NCBI RefSeq assembly: GCF_012927745.1
Contig: NZ_JABBKX010000008.1
Span: 124,001-188,000, forward strand
Direction: 5' to 3'
Length of the DNA: 64,000 bases
Origin: Neoroseomonas marina
GTDB taxonomy: Bacteria > Pseudomonadota > Alphaproteobacteria > Acetobacterales > Acetobacteraceae
A program made the position numbers and the translations under genes. Positions 23,689-33,634 of this stretch are shown one piece after another. A model generated the notes under the pieces. The model was given only the letters and a program-made list of their open reading frames with translations, made no database searches and was not told where the DNA came from. Positions within the stretch are counted from its first letter, which is position 1; the number at the start of each line of letters is the position of its first letter.

Positions 23689-24957
23689 ATGCCGGATGAC
23701 CGCCCGACCATTGGCCCGCCCTATGCGCGCCACGCCATGGCCTACGTCCTCGCGGGCGGCCGCGGGTCGCGACTGCTGGAACTGACGGACCGCCGCGCCA
23801 AGCCGGCGGTCTTCTTCGGCGGCAAGTCGCGCATCATCGATTTCGCGCTGTCCAACGCGCTGAATTCGGGCATCCGGCGCATCGCCGTCGCGACGCAATA
23901 CAAGGCTCACAGCCTGATCCGCCATCTGCAGCGCGGCTGGAACTTCCTGCGACCCGAACGTAACGAAACCTTCGACATCCTGCCGGCGAGCCAGCGCGTC
24001 GACGAACGGTCCTGGTATCTCGGCACGGCGGATGCCGTGTTCCAGAACCTCGACATCATCGAGGATTATGCGCCGCGATTCATGGTGATCCTCGCCGGCG
24101 ATCACATCTACAAGATGGACTACGAGAAGATGCTCGCGCAGCACGTGGAGACGGGCGCCGACGTCACGGTCGGCTGCATCACCGTCCCCCGTGCCGAGGC
24201 GTCCGGGTTCGGCGTCATGCATGTCGATGCGGCGGACCGCGTGACCGCCTTCGTGGAGAAGCCGGTCGATCCGCCGCCAATTCCCGGTCAGCCGGACCAC
24301 GCCCTCGCCTCGATGGGCATCTACGTCTTCGACCTGAAGCTCCTTGCGGACCAACTGCGCCGCGACCATGCGGACGGCGCTTCGTCGCATGATTTCGGCA
24401 AGGATCTGATTCCCTACCTCGTCCGGCACGGCCGCGCCTTCGCCCATCGCTTCGAACGGTCCTGCGTCCGCTCGGGCGCGGAGGCCGCGCCCTATTGGCG
24501 CGATGTCGGCACCGTGGACGCGTATTGGCAGGCCAATATCGACCTGACGGAGATCGTGCCCGAACTCGATCTCTACGATCGCGAATGGCCGATCTGGACT
24601 CACGCGGAAGTGACGCCGCCGGCGAAGTTCGTCCATGACGAGGATGGGCGGCGCGGCGAGGCGGTCTCCTCCCTCGTTTCCGGCGGGTGCATCGTGTCCG
24701 GTGCGCGGGTGCGGTATTCGCTCCTGTCGACGGGCGCGCATCTGCATTCCTATGCGTCCCTGTACGGTGCGGTGGTGCTGCCGAATGTCAGCGTGGGGCG
24801 GGGGGCGCGCCTCACGAATGTGATCGTGGATCGTGGTGTGGCGATCCCCGATGGCCTGGTGGTCGGCGAGGATCCGGTCGCTGACGCCGCGCGCTTCCGG
24901 CGCACGGAAGCGGGGATCTGCCTCGTCACCCAGCCGATGATCGACAGGCTCGGCTGA
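23689..24957 (+). CDS. glgC: Glucose-1-phosphate adenylyltransferase
   Basis: This 422-residue ADP-glucose pyrophosphorylase catalyses the committed step of bacterial glycogen synthesis. It has the nucleotide-binding start [20 protein letters not shown], the [20 protein letters not shown] segment that also holds regulatory residues, the catalytic region [12 protein letters not shown] and [13 protein letters not shown], and a C-terminal left-handed beta-helix ([18 protein letters not shown] repeats from about residue 330) typical of allosterically regulated GlgC. It begins 30 bases after glgB and ends 3 bases before glgA. Confidence 0.97.
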   Translation: MPDDRPTIGPPYARHAMAYVLAGGRGSRLLELTDRRAKPAVFFGGKSRIIDFALSNALNSGIRRIAVATQYKAHSLIRHLQRGWNFLRPERNETFDILPASQRVDERSWYLGTADAVFQNLDIIEDYAPRFMVILAGDHIYKMDYEKMLAQHVETGADVTVGCITVPRAEASGFGVMHVDAADRVTAFVEKPVDPPPIPGQPDHALASMGIYVFDLKLLADQLRRDHADGASSHDFGKDLIPYLVRHGRAFAHRFERSCVRSGAEAAPYWRDVGTVDAYWQANIDLTEIVPELDLYDREWPIWTHAEVTPPAKFVHDEDGRRGEAVSSLVSGGCIVSGARVRYSLLSTGAHLHSYASLYGAVVLPNVSVGRGARLTNVIVDRGVAIPDGLVVGEDPVADAARFRRTEAGICLVTQPMIDRLG

Positions 24958-24960
24958 TCC

Positions 24961-26397
24961 ATGGGCTTCGAGGTTCTCGCCGTCACGTCCGAGGCCTATC
25001 CCCTCATCAAGACGGGCGGCCTGGCGGATGCCGCCGGCGCGTTGCCGGCGGCGCTGGCGCAGGAGGGCGTTGCCGTCCGCACGCTGCTGCCAGGCTATCG
25101 CACCGTCATGGGCGCGCTGCCGAAGCCGCGCGTCCTGCTCGACCTGCCACGGCATTTCGGCGGCGCGGCGCGGCTGCTGCAGGCGCATCAGGGGGGACTC
25201 GACCTGCTGGTGCTCGATGCGCCGCACCTGTTCGACCGGCCGGGCGGGCCTTATGTCGCGCCGGGCGGCGGGGATTGGGGCGACAACGCCATCCGCTTCG
25301 CCGCCTTTGCGAGCGCGGCCTCGATCGCCGCGCAGCATCTCGGCGTCGCGGCGGTCCATGCGCATGACTGGCAGGCGGGGCTGGTGCCGGCCTATCTGCG
25401 CTTCGCGCCGAAGCGCATTCCCTGCCTGTTCACCATCCACAACATGGCGTTCCAGGGGAAGTTCCCGGCGAGCGTCTTCCCCGCCCTGGGGCTGCCGCCC
25501 GAGGCCTTCGCGCGTGAAGGCCTCGAGTACTATGGCGCGGTCGGATTCCTGAAGGCAGGGCTGTGGTTCGCGGATGCGATCAACACCGTCTCGCCCTCCT
25601 ATGCCGAGGAGATCCTGACGCCGGAGGGCGGCATGGGCCTCGACGGGCTGCTGCGGGGGCGCGCGGGCGACCTGCACGGCATCCTCAACGGCCTCGACGT
25701 GGTGGATTGGAACCCGGAGACGGATCGGCATCTCGCCGCGCGCTTCTCGGCGGCTGACCCGGCGCCGCGCGCGGCGAACAAGGCGGCGGTGCAGAACGCC
25801 TTCGGGCTGGCGCCAGATCCAGCGGTCCCGCTGTTCGCTTTCATCGGGCGACTCGCCTGGCAGAAGGGTGCGGATCTTTTGCTCGAGGCCGCGCGGGTGC
25901 TGATGGACGGCGGCGCCCAGTTCGCCCTGATCGGATCGGGCGATGCGGCGCTGGAACAGGCCTGCAACGCCTTCGCCGCGGCGCATCCGGGCCGTGCCGG
26001 CGTCTTCATCGGCTTCGACGAGGGCCGTGCACGGCAGGTCTATGGCGGCGCGGATGCGATGGTGGTGCCATCGCGCTTCGAACCCTGCGGGCTCGTACAG
26101 CTCTCGGCGCTGCGCTACGGCGCGCCGCCCGTCGTCGCGCGCACGGGCGGGCTGGCGGACACCATCATCGACGCCAATCCGATGGCGCTCGCCGCGGGCT
26201 GCGCCACGGGCGTGCAGGTCGCGCCGGGGCGTGCGGATTCGCTCGCTGCCGGGTTGCGGCGCGCCCTGGCGCTGTTCCGCGATGCGCCGACTTGGCGCGC
26301 GATCCAGGCGCGCGGCATGGCGACGGACGTGTCCTGGGGGCCGTCGGCGAAGCGCTACGCCGCGCTGCTGAAGGGCATCGCCGCGCGGCATGGATGA
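24961..26397 (+). CDS. glgA: Glycogen synthase (ADP-glucose)
   Basis: This 478-residue GT5 glycogen synthase has the N-terminal ADP-glucose loop SEAYPLIKTGGLADAAGALP (the KTGGL motif), the acceptor-side HDWQAGLVPAYLRF, FTIHNMAFQGKFP, and the C-terminal Rossmann domain IGRLAWQKGADLLLEAARVL with PSRFEPCGLVQLSALRYG. The length is standard. It starts 3 bases after glgC, and its last 8 bases overlap the start of the glgX-malQ fusion. Confidence 0.97.
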   Translation: MGFEVLAVTSEAYPLIKTGGLADAAGALPAALAQEGVAVRTLLPGYRTVMGALPKPRVLLDLPRHFGGAARLLQAHQGGLDLLVLDAPHLFDRPGGPYVAPGGGDWGDNAIRFAAFASAASIAAQHLGVAAVHAHDWQAGLVPAYLRFAPKRIPCLFTIHNMAFQGKFPASVFPALGLPPEAFAREGLEYYGAVGFLKAGLWFADAINTVSPSYAEEILTPEGGMGLDGLLRGRAGDLHGILNGLDVVDWNPETDRHLAARFSAADPAPRAANKAAVQNAFGLAPDPAVPLFAFIGRLAWQKGADLLLEAARVLMDGGAQFALIGSGDAALEQACNAFAAAHPGRAGVFIGFDEGRARQVYGGADAMVVPSRFEPCGLVQLSALRYGAPPVVARTGGLADTIIDANPMALAAGCATGVQVAPGRADSLAAGLRRALALFRDAPTWRAIQARGMATDVSWGPSAKRYAALLKGIAARHG

Positions 26398-29300
26398 GGG
26401 CGCGCCGGCGCCGCTCGGCGTCCACCTCGTCGAGGGCGGGGCGAACATCGCCATCCCGGCGCCGGGCGCGACGGCGGTCGATCTGTGTCTGTTCGATGCG
26501 ACGGGCGCGCGGGAGGCGGCGCGCTGGCGCCTGCCTGGCCGGACTGGCGATGTCTTCCACGGCTTCGCGCCGAGCCTGACCGAGGGCGCGCGTTATGGCC
26601 TGCGTGCGCACGGCCCGGCGGAACAGCATTTCGACCCCGCGAAGCTGCTGCTTGACCCCTGGGCGCGCGCGATCGACCGGCCTTTCGCGCTCGATCCCAC
26701 CATGTTCGAAACGGGTGCGGACAGTGCCGCCGCCATGCCGAAGGCGGTGCTGACCGCGCCGCTGCCGCCCACCGCACCGCCGCGCATCACCGGCGGGCGC
26801 GTCATCTACGAACTGCATGTCCGCGGCTTCACCCGCACCCATCTGGGCATCCCCGAGGCGATCCGCGGCACCTTCGCCGGCCTCGCGCATCCCGCGGCGA
26901 TCGGGCATCTGCGGCGGCTCGGCATTACGCATGTCGAGCTCATGCCCTGCGCGGCCTGGGTGGATGAACGGCACCTGCCGCCGCTCGGGCTGACCAACTA
27001 CTGGGGCTACAACACGGTCGGCTGGCTGGCGCCCGATCCGCGCCTCGCGCCCGGCGGCATGTCTGACGTCCGCACCGCCGTCGCCGCCCTGGCCGAGGCC
27101 GGGATCGGCACCATCCTCGACATCGTGCTGAACCATTCGGGGGAGGGCGACGAGCATGGGCCGACGCTCTCGCTGCGAGGCCTCGGCGATGCCGCCTGGT
27201 ATCGCACCCGGACCGGCGCGCCCGGGCGCTACGCGAACGAGACCGGCTGCGGCAACAGCCTCGCCTTCGATCATCCCTGGCCCTTGCGGCTGGCGATGGA
27301 TGCCATGCGGCACTGGGTGGCGCAGGCCGGTCTCGCGGGGTTGCGGCTCGACCTCGCGACGACGCTGGGGCGGCGGGCGGGAGGCTTCGATCCCCTCGCA
27401 CCGCTGCTGCAGGCGATGCGGCAGGATCCCGTGCTCGCGGATCGCTGGATCATCGCCGAGCCCTGGGATGTCGGGCATGGCGGCTATCGCCTGGGCGCCT
27501 TTCCGCCCGGCTGGGGCGAGTGGAACGACCGCTTCCGCGACGAGACGCGCCGCTTCTGGCGTGGCGATGCCGGCAGCCTTGGCGGCTTCGCGACGCGCTT
27601 CGCGGGATCGCGCGACGTCTTCGGCACACGTCCCGCGACCGACAGCGTGAACTTCGTCACGGCGCATGACGGGTTCACACTGGCCGACCTCGTCAGCCAC
27701 GCGCGGAAGCACAATGCGGCGAATGGCGAGGGCAACCGCGACGGCGCGGACGAGAACCTGTCCTGGAACACCGGCGTCGAAGGCGCGACCGACGATCCCG
27801 CCATTCTCGCGCGGCGAAAGGCGGATGTGCGGGCGCTGCTGGCGACGCTGCTCGCCGCGCGCGGCACGCCGATGCTCTCCATGGGCGACGAGGCCGGGCG
27901 CAGCCAGCAGGGCAACAACAACGCCTGGTGCCAGGACAACCCGTTGTCCTGGTTCGACTGGGCCAGCGCCGATGACGGGCTGGTCGATTTCACCGCGCGG
28001 CTGGTCGCGGCGCGACGCCGGCATCCCGCACTCGCCTCTGCGGCGCCGCTGACCGGCACGGTCGATGCGGGCGGCGAGGCCGATGTGCGCTGGTTGCGCT
28101 TCGATGGCGCGCCGATGACCGATGGCGACTGGATTCATCCGGGCGCGCGCAGCGTCGTGGCATTGCTCCATGCCGTGGGCGATCGCGTATTGGTCGTGCT
28201 GCACGGCGACCAGACCGAGGCGACGCTGCACCTGCCGCCGCCACGCGCGGGGCATTGCTGGACGCTGATCGCCGACAGCGCCGATCCGGCGCGGGAGGGC
28301 GAGGTCCGCGGTCGGCTGCCGCTCGCGCCGCGGTCCGTCATCTGGTGCGCGGAAGCACCTTCCGCGCCGCGAGCCGCCACCGCCCCCGATACGGCGCTGC
28401 TGGCCGAACTCGCCGCAGCCGCCGGGATCGCGACGGCCTGGCACGACATCGCCGGCACGCGCCATGCGGTGCCCGAGGGCACGCTGCGCGCGCTGCTCGG
28501 CGCGCTCGGCCTGCCAGCGGAAACCGCGATCCAGGCGCGCGACAGCCTCGCCCGCCGCCGCGCCGCTCCGCGCACGACGGCGCAACACGCCGGCCGTTGC
28601 GCCCCGCCGCCGGAGGGCCGCCGCTTCGGCGTCGTCGCGCAGACCTTCGCGCTGCGCCATGCGGCGGACCAAGGGATCGGCGACTATGGCGCGCTCGCGC
28701 GCCTCGCCGCCGTGGCGGGTCGGCGCGGCGCGGCGCTGATCGGCCTCAGCCCGCCACACGCGCTGATGCCGGTCGAACGCGACCGCGCCAGCCCCTACCA
28801 GCCCTCCGACCGCCGCTTCCTCGAACCCGTGCTGCTCGACGTCACGGCGCTGCCCGATGTCGGCGGCGCGCCCGCCGTGCGCGCGGCGCTCGCCGCGGCC
28901 GAACCCGTCTTCGCGGCACTGCGTGGCAGCGCGCTGGTCGACTACCCCGCTGTCTGGACGGCGAAGCGCGGCGTGCTCGAGGCCGCATTCCGGGCGCTGC
29001 CGCCGGACCATGCTGCCTTCCGCGCGCTGGACGAGTCGGCGCTCGCTGATTTCTGCACCTTCGCCGCGCTCGCCGACCGCCATGGACCGCGCGCTGCCTG
29101 GCCGTCCGGCCTTGCGCATCCGGCCGATCCCGCCGTCGCGCGCTTCCGCGCCGAACAGGCCGACGCCATCCGCTTCCATGCCGCGTTGCAATGGTTCTGC
29201 GACCGGCAACTCGCCGCGGCCGCTGCGGCCGGGCCGGGACTCTATCGCGACCTCGCCGTCGGCGCCGCGCCTGACGGCGCTGAAATCTGGTCCCAGCCCG

Positions 29301-30169
29301 GCGCCTTCCTGGACGGCTTCTCGATCGGCGCGCCGCCCGATCCCTTCTCGGCCGAGGGCCAGGTCTGGGGCCTGCCGGTGCCGAACCCGCACGCGTCCGA
29401 GGCCTCGGGCCATGCCGGCTTCGCCGCGCTGCTCGTGGCCAATATGCGCCATGCGCGGGCGATGCGGCTCGATCACGCGATGGGGCTCGAGCGGCTTTTC
29501 GTCGTGCCGGCGGGGGCCCGGGCTTCCGAAGGCTGCTACCTGCATGGCGATGGCGCCGGGATGCTCGCGACCCTGGCGCGCGAAAGCCACGCGGCCGGCT
29601 GCGCCGTGGTCGGGGAGGCGCTCGGCACTGTGCCCGGGGGCTTCACCGACCGCCTGTCCGATGCCGGCGTGCTCGCCTATCGCGTGCTGTGGTTCGAGCG
29701 CGACGGCGCGGGCTTCCGCGACCCGCGGACCTGGCCGGCCTTGGCCGCCGCTTGTGTCTCCACCCACGACCTCGCGCCGCTCGTCGGCTGGTGGGAGGGT
29801 GCGGAGATCGTCGAACGCGCCGCCCTCGGCATCGCCGCCGCGGAACCGGCGCTGCAGGACCGCGCGCGCGACCGCGCCGTGCTCTGCGCCGCCTGCGGCA
29901 TCCCGGACGGCCCCTACGGGCCTGAGGCCGCCGCCGCCGTCCACGGCTTCGTCGCCGCCGCACCCAGCGCGCTGATGCTCGTCCAGGCCGAGGATCTCGC
30001 CGGCGAGCGCATCGGCGTGAACCTGCCCGGCACCGACCGCGAGCGCCCCAACTGGCGCCGCCGTCTGCCCTTCGTGCCCGAGGCGCTGTTCGAGGGCGAC
30101 CTGCCGCGCGCCATTCTCGGCGCGCTGCGCGAACGCGGGGCCGATGACGGCGGCCCGCCGAGCCTGTAG
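26390..30169 (+). CDS. glgX: Bifunctional glycogen debranching enzyme GlgX / 4-alpha-glucanotransferase MalQ fusion
   Basis: This 1259-residue protein joins two enzymes in one frame. Residues 1-660 are a GlgX-type GH13 isoamylase: an N-terminal E-set domain, YELHVRGFTRTHLGIPEAIR, nucleophile D321 in LRLDLATTLGR, acid E357 in IIAEPWDVG and D427 in TAHDGFTL. Residues about 665-1250 are a GH77 glucanotransferase: FGVVAQTFALRHAADQGIGD, SPYQPSDRRFLEP, nucleophile D1028 in MRLDHAMGLERLF, E1076 in VVGEALGTVP and D1127 in STHDLAPL. All six acids are present, so both halves should be active. The first trims short branches from phosphorylase-limited glycogen; the second rebuilds the released short dextrins. 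The start overlaps glgA. Confidence 0.95.
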   Translation: MDEGAPAPLGVHLVEGGANIAIPAPGATAVDLCLFDATGAREAARWRLPGRTGDVFHGFAPSLTEGARYGLRAHGPAEQHFDPAKLLLDPWARAIDRPFALDPTMFETGADSAAAMPKAVLTAPLPPTAPPRITGGRVIYELHVRGFTRTHLGIPEAIRGTFAGLAHPAAIGHLRRLGITHVELMPCAAWVDERHLPPLGLTNYWGYNTVGWLAPDPRLAPGGMSDVRTAVAALAEAGIGTILDIVLNHSGEGDEHGPTLSLRGLGDAAWYRTRTGAPGRYANETGCGNSLAFDHPWPLRLAMDAMRHWVAQAGLAGLRLDLATTLGRRAGGFDPLAPLLQAMRQDPVLADRWIIAEPWDVGHGGYRLGAFPPGWGEWNDRFRDETRRFWRGDAGSLGGFATRFAGSRDVFGTRPATDSVNFVTAHDGFTLADLVSHARKHNAANGEGNRDGADENLSWNTGVEGATDDPAILARRKADVRALLATLLAARGTPMLSMGDEAGRSQQGNNNAWCQDNPLSWFDWASADDGLVDFTARLVAARRRHPALASAAPLTGTVDAGGEADVRWLRFDGAPMTDGDWIHPGARSVVALLHAVGDRVLVVLHGDQTEATLHLPPPRAGHCWTLIADSADPAREGEVRGRLPLAPRSVIWCAEAPSAPRAATAPDTALLAELAAAAGIATAWHDIAGTRHAVPEGTLRALLGALGLPAETAIQARDSLARRRAAPRTTAQHAGRCAPPPEGRRFGVVAQTFALRHAADQGIGDYGALARLAAVAGRRGAALIGLSPPHALMPVERDRASPYQPSDRRFLEPVLLDVTALPDVGGAPAVRAALAAAEPVFAALRGSALVDYPAVWTAKRGVLEAAFRALPPDHAAFRALDESALADFCTFAALADRHGPRAAWPSGLAHPADPAVARFRAEQADAIRFHAALQWFCDRQLAAAAAAGPGLYRDLAVGAAPDGAEIWSQPGAFLDGFSIGAPPDPFSAEGQVWGLPVPNPHASEASGHAGFAALLVANMRHARAMRLDHAMGLERLFVVPAGARASEGCYLHGDGAGMLATLARESHAAGCAVVGEALGTVPGGFTDRLSDAGVLAYRVLWFERDGAGFRDPRTWPALAAACVSTHDLAPLVGWWEGAEIVERAALGIAAAEPALQDRARDRAVLCAACGIPDGPYGPEAAAAVHGFVAAAPSALMLVQAEDLAGERIGVNLPGTDRERPNWRRRLPFVPEALFEGDLPRAILGALRERGADDGGPPSL

Positions 30170-30207
30170 AGCATCCCCGTGACACTCATCGGCAGGGAGA
30201 ATACGCC

Positions 30208-30540
30208 ATGACCGACACGCTCATCGGCACGGGTGAGGAGGCCACCGCAGGCCGCACCGTCACCGTGCACTACACCGGCTGGCTTTTCGACCCCGAGGCG
30301 CCGGACAACAAGGGCCGCAAGTTCGACAGTTCGCGCGACCGCGGCGATCCCTTCAGCTTCGAGCTCGGCGCCGGCTACGTCATCCAGGGCTGGGACAACG
30401 GCTTCGCCGGCATGAAGGTGGGCGGCCAGCGCACACTCGTGATCCCGCCGGAACAGGGCTACGGCGCGCGCGGCGCCGGCGGCGTCATCCCGCCCAACGC
30501 GACGCTGCTGTTCGAGGTGGAACTGCTCGCGGTCGACTGA
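30208..30540 (+). CDS. FKBP-type peptidyl-prolyl cis-trans isomerase
   Basis: This 110-residue single FKBP domain catalyses proline isomerisation. It has VTVHYTGWLFDP, GRKFDSSRDRGDPFSFELGA, the active-site stretch GYVIQGWDNGFAGMKVGGQR, LVIPPEQGYGARGAGGVIPP and ending LLFEVELLAVD. There is no signal peptide, so it is cytoplasmic. The ATG follows a GGGAGAA site. It is 38 bases downstream of the glycogen operon and may be read through from it. Confidence 0.97.
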   Translation: MTDTLIGTGEEATAGRTVTVHYTGWLFDPEAPDNKGRKFDSSRDRGDPFSFELGAGYVIQGWDNGFAGMKVGGQRTLVIPPEQGYGARGAGGVIPPNATLLFEVELLAVD

Positions 30541-30550
30541 CCGCGCGGCG

Positions 30551-31906
30551 ATGACACCGCGCGACCTGGTGCGGCTGCTGCCGATCTTCCTCGGCACCGC
30601 GATCGTGCCGCTGGACAGTTCGGTGAACGTCGCCTTTCCCGCGATCGTCGTCGCCTTCGGACTGGAGGTGGCGGCGATCCAGTGGATCCCGATCTGCTAC
30701 GTGCTGACCTATGGCAGCCTGATGCTGGCGGTCGGACGGATCGGCGACATCTTCGGCCATGCGCGGGTGTTCCGCATCGGGCTCGCCTGGTCGGCGGTGG
30801 CGCTGGCTCTCTGCGCGCTGGCGCCGACCTACGGCGCGCTGCTCGGCGCGCGGGTGCTGCAGGGGATCGGCGCGGCGCTCGCCATCGGTTGCGGGCCTGC
30901 GCTGGCGGCGAACCTGTTCCCGGAAGGGATGCGCGTGAAGGCGCTCGCGGCCTATGCGACCGGTTTCGCGGCGGCGCAGGCGAGCGGGCCGCTGCTCGGC
31001 GGCGTGCTGGTGCAGGCGATGGACTGGCAGGGCGTCTACTGGTTCCGCGTTCCGCTGGCGCTTGCCGCGCTGTGGCTGGCGCGCGGACTGCCCGCCGCAC
31101 CCGTCGCCAAGGCGCGCGAGCCCTTCGACGCCGCGGGCGCGGTGCTGCTGACCACCACCGTCGCGACGGCGCTGCTGGCGGTGAACCGCGCGCCGGCGCC
31201 GGTCGCGCTGCTGCTCGCCGTGATCGCGGTCGGGAGCCTCGCGGGCTTCCTGTGGCGGAGCGGGCGGGCCGCGCGGCCCATCATCGATCTCGGCCTGTTT
31301 CGGCGACCTGGCTTCGCGGCGTTGAACCTCGCCAACGCCATGGTGAACTTCGCCGCCTTCGCGGTGATGCTGGTGGGGCCCTTCTACCTGGTGCGCGTGG
31401 CGGGGCTGTCCGCGCTGGCTCTCGGCGTCATGCTGGCGGCGAGCCATGGCGGGGCGGTGCTCGGGGCCTCGCTCGGCGGCTGGGCGGTGCCACGTTTCGG
31501 GGCGCGGGACGTGGTGCTGACGGGCGCTGCGCTGACCGCGGCGGGGCTGCTCGGCGTCGCGACCTGGGGGGCGACGACGCCGCTGCCGATCTTGATGGGG
31601 ACGCTCGCGGTGCAGGGCATCGGCACCGGCCTGTTCACCCTGGCCTATACCGATGCCGTCACCGCGACGATGCGGCGGGAGGATCGCGGCGTCGCCGGCA
31701 GCCTGACCACGCTGACGCGCACGCTCGGCGTCGTCGCCGCGGCCTCGCTGCTGACGCTGCTGCTCGGCGTGCGGGAGGCGGCCTTCGTGGCCGGCGGTGC
31801 CGCGCCCACCGCCGCCTTCCTCGCCGCCTACCGGGAGGTCTTCCTGGTCGCCGCGGCGCTGGCGCTGCTCGTTCTGTTGGTGCTGCGGCTCAGGCCGCGC
31901 GCTTGA
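30551..31906 (+). CDS. MFS transporter, DHA2-like
   Basis: This 451-residue major facilitator protein has an N-terminal membrane helix with the acidic motif LDSSVNVAFPAIVVAF, motif A AVGRIGDIFGHARVF, GARVLQGIGAALAIGCGPAL and the motif-C-like ASGPLLGGVLVQAMDWQGVY. It has 12-14 hydrophobic segments. These features place it in the DHA2/EmrB-like drug-efflux group, but no adaptor protein accompanies it. It starts 10 bases after the FKBP stop, and its final 17 bases overlap the end of the converging GMC oxidoreductase gene. Confidence 0.88.
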   Translation: MTPRDLVRLLPIFLGTAIVPLDSSVNVAFPAIVVAFGLEVAAIQWIPICYVLTYGSLMLAVGRIGDIFGHARVFRIGLAWSAVALALCALAPTYGALLGARVLQGIGAALAIGCGPALAANLFPEGMRVKALAAYATGFAAAQASGPLLGGVLVQAMDWQGVYWFRVPLALAALWLARGLPAAPVAKAREPFDAAGAVLLTTTVATALLAVNRAPAPVALLLAVIAVGSLAGFLWRSGRAARPIIDLGLFRRPGFAALNLANAMVNFAAFAVMLVGPFYLVRVAGLSALALGVMLAASHGGAVLGASLGGWAVPRFGARDVVLTGAALTAAGLLGVATWGATTPLPILMGTLAVQGIGTGLFTLAYTDAVTATMRREDRGVAGSLTTLTRTLGVVAAASLLTLLLGVREAAFVAGGAAPTAAFLAAYREVFLVAAALALLVLLVLRLRPRA

Positions 31907-33503
31907 TCATGTCGGCGGCCTTCTCCGCCAGCATCAGCACCGCCGGGTGGATGTTCGACGACGGCACCAGCGGGAAGACCGAGGCGTCGGCGACACGCAG
32001 CCCCTTCACCCCCCGCACGCGGAGTTCCGGATCCACCACCGACCGGTCGTCGGAGCCCATGCGATTCGTGCCGCAGGGATGATAGACGGTTGCGCCATTC
32101 GCCCGGATGTAGTCGAGCACCTGGTCCTCGGTCTCCACGGCCAGGCCCGGCGATTCCTCGCGCTGGATCAGGCCGGCAAAGGGCTCGGTGGCTGCGATGC
32201 GGCGGCCGAGCTTCGCGCTCTCCAGCATGATGCGAATGTCCGAAGGCGCCGTAAGGTAGTTCGGGCGGATGATCGGCTTGATGTCGGCGGACGGCGCGCG
32301 GAGCGACAACTCGCCTCGACTGTCGGGACGGCAGACGCAGAAGTTGAACGTGAATCCCGGATACCTGGCGAGCGAACTCGCCCCGAGCGATTGGTCGCCG
32401 AGGCTGAAGTTCACGAACTGGAACTGCACTTCCGGTTCTTCGGATCCTGGCAGCACGCGGGCGAACAGGCTCGCCTCGGACGCACCGACCGCCATCTGGT
32501 TCTTGCCGCGCAGGAACCACCCCAGGCCAAGCCCCGCCGCACGCACCGGGTTGGCCATGATCTCGTTCAGCGTCCCGCAGGGCTTGGTGCGGAAGGCGTA
32601 GCGGATCATGAAGTGATCCTGCAGGTTCTTGCCCACCTCCGGCGCGTGCACGGCGGTGGGGATGCCCATGGCCTGCAGCGCGGCGCCGTCGCCGATGCCG
32701 GACAGCATCAGGAGTTTCGGGCTTTCGATGGCGCCGGCGCAGACGATCACCTCCCGCCGGGCGCGATAGGTCTCGTTGCCCTCCGGACCGCGCACCACGA
32801 CGCCGACGGCGCGTCCGTCCTGCAGAAGGACGCGCTGGCCGAGGCGTTCGGTGTGCACCACGAGGTTCGGTCGCCCGAGCGCGGGCTTGAGGTAGGCCGT
32901 CGCCGGCGACCAGCGCCAGCCGCGATGGACGTTGAGCTGGTTCGGCGCCACGCCCTCGAACCAGGCGGCGTTGTTGTCCGGGTTGCGCTCGAAGCCGAGG
33001 CGCATGCAGGCCTCGATGAAGGCGCGGCAGCCGGGGGAGGGTTCCGGCACCTCCCCGATCCGCACCGGGCCGTCCTTGCCGCGGTACGCGCTGTCCGGGC
33101 CCGCGAAGGTCTCCAGCTTCTTGAACGAGGGCAGGCAGTCCTCGTAGGACCAGCCGCGCGCGCCGGACTGCGCCCAGCGGTCGTAGTCGCGCGGGCTGCC
33201 GCGCAGGAAGACCAGGCCGTTGACGCTGCCCGACCCGCCGATGACGCGCCCGCGCGGCCAGTAGAGGCTGCGCCCGTTCAGCTCCGGCTCGGCCTCGGTC
33301 TGGTAGTTCCAGTCGAACTTCCGCGTGACGTAGAGCCGCGCGAAGCCCATCGGGATGTGGATCCAGGGGTTGCGATCCCAGGGCCCGGCCTCGAGCAGGA
33401 TGACCTTCACGTTGGGGTCCTCGGACAGCCGGGCGGCCATCACGCAGCCGGCGGACCCCCCGCCCAGGATCACGTAGTCGGCCTCGCGCTGGCTGTCGCT
33501 CAC
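31890..33503 (-). CDS. GMC family FAD-dependent oxidoreductase (choline dehydrogenase-like)
   Basis: This 537-residue flavoprotein of the glucose-methanol-choline family has the FAD-binding motif DYVILGGGSAGCVMAARLSE at the N-terminus, GRVIGGSGSVNGLVFLRGSP, VIVCAGAIESPKLLMLSGIG, GKNLQDH and the C-terminal TVYHPCGTNRMG and PSSNIHPAVLMLAEKAAD holding the catalytic His region. The start is taken as the GTG giving VSDSQREADYV, with AGGGGA upstream; the ATG 90 bases earlier would add an Arg-rich non-family stretch. The alcohol substrate is unknown. It is divergent from a Bug receptor gene. Confidence 0.92.
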   Translation of the reverse strand: MSDSQREADYVILGGGSAGCVMAARLSEDPNVKVILLEAGPWDRNPWIHIPMGFARLYVTRKFDWNYQTEAEPELNGRSLYWPRGRVIGGSGSVNGLVFLRGSPRDYDRWAQSGARGWSYEDCLPSFKKLETFAGPDSAYRGKDGPVRIGEVPEPSPGCRAFIEACMRLGFERNPDNNAAWFEGVAPNQLNVHRGWRWSPATAYLKPALGRPNLVVHTERLGQRVLLQDGRAVGVVVRGPEGNETYRARREVIVCAGAIESPKLLMLSGIGDGAALQAMGIPTAVHAPEVGKNLQDHFMIRYAFRTKPCGTLNEIMANPVRAAGLGLGWFLRGKNQMAVGASEASLFARVLPGSEEPEVQFQFVNFSLGDQSLGASSLARYPGFTFNFCVCRPDSRGELSLRAPSADIKPIIRPNYLTAPSDIRIMLESAKLGRRIAATEPFAGLIQREESPGLAVETEDQVLDYIRANGATVYHPCGTNRMGSDDRSVVDPELRVRGVKGLRVADASVFPLVPSSNIHPAVLMLAEKAADMIKRAA

Positions 33504-33634
33504 GGTTCCATCCCCTGACTGCTTTGCGGGGAGGATAGCCGAAGCGCCGCGCCTGGCATCCCCCCTGGCATTGCCTCGCGCGCGCGGCGCCACCTAGGCT
33601 TCGTCCGGGGAAACGGACAGGAACGCGCGGGACC

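Noticed and set aside
21328..26454. 1708-codon open frame antisense to glgB-glgC-glgA
   Set aside because: This is a shadow of well-conserved glycogen genes; the Arg/Ala/Gly-rich composition lacks any family motif.
26165..29944. 1259-codon open frame antisense to glgX-malQ
   Set aside because: The composition is typical of a GC-rich reverse complement, and the sense strand encodes two complete enzymes with all catalytic residues.
30827..30900. Possible fusion or frameshift in the MFS gene at 30.5-31.9 kb because a second long frame overlaps it
   Set aside because: The main frame keeps all transporter motifs through to the stop; the overlapping frame is compositionally a shadow.
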